Positions 6,898-12,166 of a DNA stretch of 12,166 nucleotides are shown here, one piece after another. The notes beneath the pieces were generated by a model. The model saw only the letters and a list, made by a program, of their open reading frames with translations, made no database searches and had not been told where the DNA came from. The DNA lies in contig PWPZ01000007.1 in NCBI GenBank assembly GCA_003556985.1, positions 1 through 12,166 on the forward strand, in the 5' to 3' direction. The DNA is from Bacteroidota bacterium (GTDB lineage Bacteria > Bacteroidota > Bacteroidia > Bacteroidales > PUMT01). Within the stretch, counting starts at the first letter, position 1. Each line of letters begins with the position of its first letter. The translations under genes were made by a program, and so were the position numbers.

Positions 6898-7515
6898 TCA
6901 GGAGTTCTTGTTTCTGCGGTTTATTTCATCCCTTATATCGGATGCTCTTTCGTAATTTTCATTTTTTATGGCATCCTGAAGCATTTCTCTTAGCTCTGAA
7001 ATGCTGAATTCATGGAGTTCTTCACTTGGCTTTTTATGGCCGGGTACGGGATCGGTAAAAAATTTGGATGAGGCTGAAGGAGACTTTTCTTTTGACTCGG
7101 GCTCAATATCGATAACAATGCCCGATTTGGAAAGGATCTCTTCAGTGGTATATATATTGCAACGAAAACGAAGAGCAAGAGCAATTGCATCACTGGTGCG
7201 GGCATCCACTGTCATCTGTTTTTCCCCGTCTTCACATATAAGTTTTGAATAAAAAACCCCTTCCTCCAGTTTATATATATTTATTTCCAGAATTGAAATG
7301 CCAAAAGAGGTTGCAAAACTGAGAAAAAGATCATGGGTTAACGGACGCGGTGGCTTCAGTCCTTCAAGCTGAATAGCAATTGCCTGGGCTTCAAATCCTC
7401 CGATTATAATGGGTATTCGCCGTTCTCCGTCCTCTTCAGCCAGTACAAGTGCATAGGCCCCGGATTGGGTCTGACTGTATGATATTCCAAGAACATTCAA
7501 CTTGATTTTGCTCAT
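6898..7515 (-). CDS. Bifunctional nuclease family protein (DUF151) with C-terminal UVR motif
   Basis: The protein has 205 residues. Residues 1 to about 135 form the DUF151/BFN domain, with landmarks YALVLAEEDGERRIPIIIGG, EAQAIAIQLEG, PPRPLTHDL and the DARTSDAIALALRF block. Plant and some bacterial members have been reported to cleave both RNA and DNA, but most bacterial members are uncharacterised. A low-complexity Ser/Lys/Pro linker (about 138-165) leads to a UvrB/UvrC-type helical hairpin at 172-205 (ISELREMLQDAIKNENYERA, then SDIRDEINRR), a motif that mediates protein contacts in UvrBC and other proteins. The domain pair is common in Bacteroidota. There is no signal peptide. The gene is divergent from rplU, and the CBM48 gene follows it. 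I find no exact promoter box upstream. Family assignment is sure; the biological role is not. Confidence 0.9.
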   Translation of the reverse strand: MSKIKLNVLGISYSQTQSGAYALVLAEEDGERRIPIIIGGFEAQAIAIQLEGLKPPRPLTHDLFLSFATSFGISILEINIYKLEEGVFYSKLICEDGEKQMTVDARTSDAIALALRFRCNIYTTEEILSKSGIVIDIEPESKEKSPSASSKFFTDPVPGHKKPSEELHEFSISELREMLQDAIKNENYERASDIRDEINRRNKNS

Positions 7516-7615
7516 AATGCTTTGTTGAAAAGTGCTTTAGTACAGGCGCAGGATTCAAAAAATGCAGTTTATATCTGATCGCCTGTTGCATGTAAAATTA
7601 ATAATCAATATTTAA

Positions 7616-7634
7616 AAGTAAAAGCCTTTTACTT
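7616..7634. repeat. Perfect 19-base palindrome in the rplU divergent spacer
   Basis: AAGTAAAAG and CTTTTACTT flank a single C at 7625. It lies about 100 bases upstream of the DUF151 start and 66 bases upstream of the rplU -33 element. Its symmetry and size fit a dimeric regulator site, but the sequence is AT-rich and no T-run follows. Function is not established. Confidence 0.45.
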
Positions 7635-7699
7635 ATTTAGCAAATAAAATAGCTTAAATCGGCTCAAACATGTTGTATAAAATTAAATGGCTATAAAAA

Positions 7700-7730
7700 T
7701 TTGTAATTAGATTAATCTTTCTTATTTTTG
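7700..7730 (+). promoter_or_regulatory. Bacteroidota-type promoter of rplU-rpmA
   Basis: TTTG at 7700-7703 and TATTTTTG at 7723-7730 are separated by 19 bases and match the -33 (TTTG) and -7 (TAnnTTTG) elements of the phylum. Transcription would start near 7737, giving a short leader of about 30 bases without a Shine-Dalgarno site. This is the best promoter in the window. Confidence 0.78.
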
Positions 7731-7767
7731 CACACCCAATATAATAATCATAGTAATCCATTATATA

Positions 7768-8079
7768 ATGTATGCAATAGTAGACATAGCAGGTCATCAG
7801 TTCAAGGTGGAAAAGGATCGTAAGATTAATGTTAACCGTCTTGAAGGTGAAGTGGGCTCCGAAGTTGATCTGGGCAAGGTTTTGCTCGTCAACAATGACG
7901 GCAAGATCAATGTTGGCAAGCCTGGTATAAAGGATGCGGTTGTAAAGGCACGCATACTGTCACACCTTAAAGGAGACAAGGTGTTGGTATTCAAGAAAAA
8001 AAGAAGGAAGGGGTATCAGAAGCTGAACGGTCATCGCCAGTATCTGACCCAAATACAAATTGAAGATATAGTTTTATAA
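7768..8079 (+). CDS. rplU: Large-subunit ribosomal protein L21
   Basis: The protein has 103 residues, the full normal length. It starts MYAIVDIAGHQFKVEKDRKI, the L21 N-terminus, and ends with the L21 signature region (VLVFKKKRRKGYQKLNGHRQ, then YLTQIQIEDI). L21 binds 23S rRNA in the 50S subunit. The gene is directly followed by rpmA after 17 bases, the standard bacterial pairing. Translation starts at the ATG 31 bases past the predicted transcription start, with no SD, which is usual for highly expressed genes of this phylum. No oddities are visible. Confidence 0.98.
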   Translation: MYAIVDIAGHQFKVEKDRKINVNRLEGEVGSEVDLGKVLLVNNDGKINVGKPGIKDAVVKARILSHLKGDKVLVFKKKRRKGYQKLNGHRQYLTQIQIEDIVL

Positions 8080-8096
8080 TATAAAATTTCACTGAA

Positions 8097-8354
8097 ATGG
8101 CTCATAAGAAAGGGGTAGGAAGTTCAAGAAACGGCCGCGAATCAGAAAGCAAGAGGCTTGGCGTAAAGATCTTTGGCGGTGAGAATTGCAAGGCAGGAAA
8201 TATTATTATACGCCAGCGGGGTACACAACATCATCCCGGGATTAATGTCGGAATGGGTAAGGATCATACACTTTTTGCCCTCGTTGATGGCAAAGTGGTT
8301 TTCAAAAGGAAAAAAGGAGACAAGTCTTTTGTTTCCATTGAGCCGCTGGCCTGA
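8097..8354 (+). CDS. rpmA: Large-subunit ribosomal protein L27
   Basis: The protein has 85 residues, the full length. The N-terminus MAHKKGVGSSRNGRESESKR is the flexible tail that reaches towards the peptidyl transferase centre, followed by LGVKIFGGE, the GNIIIRQRGT core and HPGINVGMGKDHTLFAL. The mature-type start (MAHKKG, without the cleavable N-terminal extension known from Firmicutes) means no Prp-like processing is expected. It is co-transcribed with rplU (17-base gap) and ends at a strong terminator. Confidence 0.98.
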   Translation: MAHKKGVGSSRNGRESESKRLGVKIFGGENCKAGNIIIRQRGTQHHPGINVGMGKDHTLFALVDGKVVFKRKKGDKSFVSIEPLA

Positions 8355-8380
8355 CAGAACATTTTATCATTAAATTAAGT

Positions 8381-8431
8381 ATCTCCTGAAAAACTGCCCG
8401 GCTCTTTGCCGTAGTTCTCAGGAGATTTTTT
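8381..8431 (+). terminator. Intrinsic terminator after rpmA
   Basis: The outer stem ATCTCCTGA (8381-8389) pairs with TCAGGAGAT (8418-8426). Inside it AACT/AGTT and CGGC/GCCG extend the hairpin with small interruptions. A T-run follows from 8426 to 8431. It lies 26 bases after the rpmA stop. The T-run touches the predicted -7 box of serS. Confidence 0.85.
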
Positions 8432-8438
8432 ATTTTTG
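8405..8438 (+). promoter_or_regulatory. Candidate serS promoter embedded in the rpmA terminator
   Basis: TATTTTTG at 8431-8438 is an exact TAnnTTTG box. TTTG at 8405-8408, in the terminator loop region, is 22 bases upstream, slightly long but plausible as a -33 element. A start near 8445 would leave about 60 bases of leader before serS. Because serS follows a strong terminator, a promoter in this short gap is expected. Confidence 0.55.
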
Positions 8439-8506
8439 GGCTACGCACTTTCATTTTTGTTCTACGCGCAATTATTTTCTGGTTACAAACCCTCAAACGC
8501 CACTTT

Positions 8507-9784
8507 ATGCTTTCGCTAAAGTATATATCCGAAAATCCCGGTCTGGTTGTAAACCGTCTTAAAGTAAAAAATTTTGATGCCGCCGGTATTGTAGATCAGT
8601 TAACCTCGCTGGATTCTGAGCGCCGTAAACTTCAGGCCAGACTTGATACAAGCCAGTCAACATTCAACAGGCTTTCAAAACAGATAGGGAATTTATTTCA
8701 GCAGGGTAAAAAGGAAGAGGCTGAAAAGATAAAGGAGCAGACCGTACTGCTGAAGGATCAAATCAAGCAGCTTGCGCCTGAACTTTCCGGTATTGAAAGC
8801 AGGGTAAAAGAATTGCTTTTGCAGTTACCCAATATTCCGCATGAAACCGTTCCTCCGGGGAGCTCTCCGGAAGATAACCTCCTGGTGCGCGAAGGCGGGG
8901 GGATGCCTGAATTACCTCCTGAGGCACTGCCTCACTGGGAGCTGGCCGGAAAATATGATATCATCGATTTTGAACTTGGGAATAAAATTACCGGAGCCGG
9001 ATTTCCGGTTTATAAGGGTAAAGCTGCCAGATTACAAAGGGCCCTGATCAACTTGTTCCTTGATTCGGCTGTCAATGCAGGTTATACAGAGGTAATTCCA
9101 CCCATTGCCGTGAATGAAGCTTCGGCATTTGGCACCGGTCAATTGCCCGATAAAGAGGGGCAGATGTATTATATAAATGAGGATAATCTTTACCTTATAC
9201 CAACGGCCGAAGTGCCGCTGACCAACATATTCCGAAATGAGATCCTGTCATATAATGATCTTCCACGCAGACTCACTGCCTATACCCCCTGCTTCAGGAG
9301 AGAAGCAGGCTCTTATGGTAAGGATGTAAGGGGGCTTAACCGGCTTCATCAGTTCGACAAGGTGGAGATAGTCGAAATCCAGCATCCTGAGAGATCATAC
9401 CAGAGCCTGGAAAGCATGACCTCATATGTGGAAGGCCTGGTAAAACTTTTGGGGTTACCCTACCGTATAATACTTCTTTGCGGGGGAGACATGAGTTTTC
9501 ACGCCGCGAAAACCTATGATTTTGAAGTTTATTCCGCAGCACAGAAAAAATGGCTTGAGGTGAGCTCGGTATCAAATTTCGAATCGTTCCAATCGCACAG
9601 AATGATGCTGCGTTACAGGGAGGAAAACGGAAAAAAGATCTTTCCCGCCCATACCCTGAACGGAAGCGCCCTGGCCCTGCCAAGGATCATGGCCGCGTTG
9701 CTTGAAAACAATCAAACCACGGAGGGGATAACCATCCCACCCGCACTGGTTCCCTATACAGGCTTTGAAATAATATCCTCCTGA
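8507..9784 (+). CDS. serS: Seryl-tRNA synthetase
   Basis: Charges tRNA(Ser), and tRNA(Sec) where present, with serine in the cytoplasm. Its 425 residues are normal. The first 110 or so residues form the long antiparallel coiled coil that contacts the tRNA (rich in Lys/Glu/Gln, around EEAEKIKEQTVLLKDQIKQL). The class II core follows: TAEVPLTN (serine/ATP site), motif 2 from F263 (FRREAGSYGKDVRGLNRLHQ), LEVSSVSNFESFQSHR, and motif 3 at 385-393 (NGSALALPR) with the usual end IPPALVPYTGFE. The ATG at 8507 places the MLSLKYISENP start in line with other SerRS (MLDLK.IR.NP). An EamA gene begins four bases after the stop. Confidence 0.98.
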   Translation: MLSLKYISENPGLVVNRLKVKNFDAAGIVDQLTSLDSERRKLQARLDTSQSTFNRLSKQIGNLFQQGKKEEAEKIKEQTVLLKDQIKQLAPELSGIESRVKELLLQLPNIPHETVPPGSSPEDNLLVREGGGMPELPPEALPHWELAGKYDIIDFELGNKITGAGFPVYKGKAARLQRALINLFLDSAVNAGYTEVIPPIAVNEASAFGTGQLPDKEGQMYYINEDNLYLIPTAEVPLTNIFRNEILSYNDLPRRLTAYTPCFRREAGSYGKDVRGLNRLHQFDKVEIVEIQHPERSYQSLESMTSYVEGLVKLLGLPYRIILLCGGDMSFHAAKTYDFEVYSAAQKKWLEVSSVSNFESFQSHRMMLRYREENGKKIFPAHTLNGSALALPRIMAALLENNQTTEGITIPPALVPYTGFEIISS

Positions 9785-9788
9785 ATCC

Positions 9789-10715
9789 ATGGAGGCCGGT
9801 CAGCACCTCAAAGATCCCATGCGGGCATATTTTTTTGCCGGACTGGCAATCCTGTTCTGGTCGACCGCAGCTTCAGCATTTAAAGTTACCCTCGAATACA
9901 TTGACTTTATGCAGATTGTCTTCGTGGCGACCTTAACCAGCTGCCTGGCGCTGTTTTTGGTAATTTTACTTCAGGGGAATTTTTACCTGCTCCGTGGCGC
10001 AACGCGTAATGAGCTGATAAGATCCGCTTTTCTGGGGCTCCTGAATCCTTTTCTGTATTATGTCGTACTGCTGAAGGCTTATTCACTTTTGCCGGCACAG
10101 GTTGCCCAGCCACTGAATTTTACCTGGCCCATTATGCTGGTAATTCTGTCAGTACCCCTGCTCAATCAAAAAATTCCCCTGCTTAGCATTGGCACAATGT
10201 TAATAAGTTTCGCAGGCGTTTACCTGATTTCATCACAAGGGGCACCCTTTGATTTTAATTTAACCAATCCTTTCGGAGTAGCACTTGCACTTGGTAGTTC
10301 CGTTTTATGGGCTCTGTTCTGGATTTATAATGTCATGGACAGGCGAAACGAGGTGATCAAGTTGTTTTTTTGCTTCCTTTTTGCCTCTTTCTATATAGGT
10401 GTGGTAATGATTTTCTGGCCCGGCTCACGGGTTTTTAATTTCTACGGTATTTTGGGCGGCATTTATATCGGTTTGTTTGAAATGGGTTTTACCTTTGTAT
10501 TCTGGCTTAAGGCACTTCAATATGCTGCCTCTTCAGATAAAGTAAGCAACCTGATCTATGTTACGCCTTTTCTTTCCCTTCTTCTTATCCATGTTCTGGT
10601 GAGAGAAGAGATTTTTCTAACGACTTTCGGCGGACTGGTTTTGATTGTGGCGGGAATTCTTTTGCAGAAATTCCTGTTAACAGATACCCCGAAAAAGGTT
10701 AAAAACAGTGAATAA
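9789..10715 (+). CDS. EamA / DMT-superfamily transporter
   Basis: This is an inner-membrane protein of 308 residues with about ten hydrophobic segments arranged as two five-helix EamA repeats, the normal architecture of drug/metabolite transporters. The N-terminus has the LAILFWSTAASAFKVTLEYI pattern typical of the family. The end of the first repeat (PLLNQKIPLLSIGTMLISFA) and of the second (FLTTFGGLVLIVAGILLQKF) carry the repeated G-x-x-L-I-x-x-G helix. The substrate cannot be inferred; relatives export amino acids, nucleosides or other metabolites. It starts four bases after serS and is probably translated from the same transcript. The in-frame ATG at 9819 (MRAYFF) is an equally plausible start, since it directly precedes the first helix. 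The last residues are basic and cytoplasmic. Confidence 0.88.
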   Translation: MEAGQHLKDPMRAYFFAGLAILFWSTAASAFKVTLEYIDFMQIVFVATLTSCLALFLVILLQGNFYLLRGATRNELIRSAFLGLLNPFLYYVVLLKAYSLLPAQVAQPLNFTWPIMLVILSVPLLNQKIPLLSIGTMLISFAGVYLISSQGAPFDFNLTNPFGVALALGSSVLWALFWIYNVMDRRNEVIKLFFCFLFASFYIGVVMIFWPGSRVFNFYGILGGIYIGLFEMGFTFVFWLKALQYAASSDKVSNLIYVTPFLSLLLIHVLVREEIFLTTFGGLVLIVAGILLQKFLLTDTPKKVKNSE

Positions 10716-10770
10716 GGTCAGCTTACTGAAATATAAAAAGGAGCTGTAACGTTTATTAATTACCTGCTTT

Positions 10771-10778
10771 TATGTTTG
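10771..10778 (+). promoter_or_regulatory. Candidate -7 promoter element for the S41 protease gene
   Basis: TATGTTTG is an exact TAnnTTTG match, 47 bases upstream of the protease ATG. No TTG is found at the right distance upstream, so support comes from the -7 box and its position only. No clear terminator is visible between the transporter stop and this site. Confidence 0.4.
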
Positions 10779-10825
10779 CTGTATTGTTGATTTTTAATAA
10801 TTAATGCTTCCTAATATTACTCTTT

Positions 10826-12130
10826 ATGAAAAAAAATAGTTTGGGATATTATGTATTCCTGATCTTCATATTTTCCCTGTCTGGTCAGATTCTGTTCACT
10901 TCATGTAAAAAGGATGACGACATTGAAGTGGAAGAAGAAGAAGAACAGATTGTTAATGAAAATAATGAGGCGTTCTCTGGTCTGATGAAGGAGTGGTATT
11001 ACTGGTATGATCAGCTTCCCGATGTTGATCCTAACGATTTCGACTCCCCTTACGAACTTATGGAAGAATTTCGTTATTTGCCACTGGACAGGTGGAGTTA
11101 TGTTACCACAAGGCAAGAATTTGAGGCCTATTACCGGGATTCCAAAATGATCGGTTACGGTTTCGGATCTATGTGGGATCAGACGGGAAGACTGAGGATT
11201 ACTTTCATCTTCAATTCGACAGATTTGTATGAGCAGGGCGTAAGACGAAGCTGGATAATCGAGGAAATAAATGGTACCCGTATCCGTGTGGGGGTAAGTA
11301 TTAACCAGCTGCTGGGAGCCAATGAAATTGGTGTCAGCAATGATTTTGTCTTTATTGATCCCGAAGGTAATGAAGTCGGGATGACTGTTTCAAAACAGGA
11401 GGTAATCATGAATACAGTTTTGCACAAAGAAGTGTTTGAAACTGGTAACAGCAAGACCGGTTACCTTGTATTCAAGAATTTTACAACTCCATCATTTGAT
11501 GAATTGGAAGAGGCACTGGAATTTTTTAATTCGGAAGGAATTGATGAGCTGATACTGGATTTAAGGTATAACGGGGGAGGAGCGACCAGCGTTGCCAATT
11601 ATCTGGCAAGTTTTATCGGTGGTCAAAGGGTTGCAGGTGAGCCTTTTGCCAAATACCTTTATAATGACAACAAAGAGGACGAAAATTTTACCGATACATT
11701 TGATCCCCCCCAGGCCAGCCTGGATATTAACCGCCTGATAACAATTGCCACCAGGGGTACCGCATCGGCAAGTGAAATGGTCATTAACGGCCTGAGACCT
11801 TTTATGGATGTCTATATTATCGGAGGCGATACCTACGGAAAGCCCATGGGAATGAATGCCTGGTATTATAATTCATATGCCTTTGTTCCGGTTACTTTCA
11901 AGATTGCCAATGCAGATGATTTCGGCGACTATTTTGACGGACTGGAGGCCGATGCCTTTGCAGCCGATGATATAACCCGGCTTTTCGGCGATCCTGAGGA
12001 AGCATCGCTTAAAGAAGCACTTAACTTTATTGAAACCGGAACTTTCAGCGGCCAGTTGAAGACAAAGTCTTTGGTTGTCCAGCCATGGGAGCAGATGACG
12101 GGATTGCGGCGGGAAATAGGGGCTCATTAA
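10826..12130 (+). CDS. S41-family (C-terminal processing type) serine protease lipoprotein
   Basis: The 434-residue protein is complete within the window. Residues 1-27 are a lipoprotein signal ending FTSC, with C27 as lipidation site; KKDDD follows, resembling the lipoprotein export signal of Bacteroidota (lysine plus acidic residues), so it may be surface-exposed. An acidic run (E-rich, about 33-41) leads to an N-terminal helical S41 region (MKEWYYWYDQLPDVDP), then a PDZ-like domain (about 110-200) and the protease domain. The catalytic serine is S314 in GTASASE and the catalytic lysine K339 in GGDTYGK. Their 25-residue spacing equals that of E. coli Prc and algal CtpA. LILDLRYNGGG is the usual substrate-shelf strand. 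The substrate is unknown. It is preceded by a 110-base gap with a candidate promoter, so it is probably a separate unit from serS. Confidence 0.93.
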   Translation: MKKNSLGYYVFLIFIFSLSGQILFTSCKKDDDIEVEEEEEQIVNENNEAFSGLMKEWYYWYDQLPDVDPNDFDSPYELMEEFRYLPLDRWSYVTTRQEFEAYYRDSKMIGYGFGSMWDQTGRLRITFIFNSTDLYEQGVRRSWIIEEINGTRIRVGVSINQLLGANEIGVSNDFVFIDPEGNEVGMTVSKQEVIMNTVLHKEVFETGNSKTGYLVFKNFTTPSFDELEEALEFFNSEGIDELILDLRYNGGGATSVANYLASFIGGQRVAGEPFAKYLYNDNKEDENFTDTFDPPQASLDINRLITIATRGTASASEMVINGLRPFMDVYIIGGDTYGKPMGMNAWYYNSYAFVPVTFKIANADDFGDYFDGLEADAFAADDITRLFGDPEEASLKEALNFIETGTFSGQLKTKSLVVQPWEQMTGLRREIGAH

Positions 12131-12166
12131 TATTTTATAATTGAAGAAAGAGAGGATAATACTTGG

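Noticed and set aside
1..12166. Looked for a defence, mobile or otherwise undescribed multi-gene system.
   Set aside because: Nearly every gene is a recognisable housekeeping or widespread family gene with normal length and intact motifs. No transposase, integrase, CRISPR repeat, toxin-antitoxin pair or att-like duplication is visible.

Overview
The window looks like an ordinary core-genome segment of a member of the Bacteroidota, probably the order Bacteroidales. The evidence for this is several exact matches to the TAnnTTTG promoter element of that phylum, almost no Shine-Dalgarno sequences, a lysyl-tRNA synthetase with the long C-terminal tail I associate with the phylum, a GpsA with the GPCHAEE variant, and two lipoproteins whose cysteine is followed by acidic export-type residues. 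AT-rich intergenic DNA separates moderately GC-balanced genes. I see no rRNA, tRNA, CRISPR array, insertion sequence, phage gene or attachment site.

Layout from left to right. Positions 1-585 (minus strand) hold the N-terminal two thirds of lipoyl synthase (lipA), which runs off the left edge. A 365-base divergent spacer follows. Positions 951-5099 (plus) carry lysS, gpsA and pgi in one direction with short gaps, closed by a strong intrinsic terminator: lysine charging of tRNA, glycerol-3-phosphate supply for phospholipids, and glycolysis/gluconeogenesis. After an AT-rich gap, 5424-6353 (plus) encodes a predicted surface lipoprotein built of two almost identical FAS1 (fasciclin) domains, again with its own terminator.

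Two minus-strand genes follow: a 102-residue stand-alone glycogen-binding (CBM48/AMPK-beta-like) protein at 6455-6763 and, upstream of it, a DUF151 bifunctional-nuclease-family protein with a C-terminal UVR motif at 6898-7515. From a divergent spacer with the best promoter of the window, rplU and rpmA (ribosomal proteins L21 and L27) are read to the right. Their terminator T-tract runs directly into the predicted promoter of serS, and serS is followed after four bases by an EamA/DMT-family transporter. The window closes with a complete S41-family serine protease lipoprotein at 10826-12130.

The genes are mainly housekeeping (translation, cofactor synthesis, central carbon, phospholipid precursor) with a few envelope and uncharacterised genes between them. 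I did not find a convincing undescribed multi-gene system. The points most worth a second look are the near-identical tandem FAS1 duplication, the stand-alone glycogen-binding protein, a perfect 19-base palindrome in the rplU spacer, and the rpmA-terminator/serS-promoter overlap.
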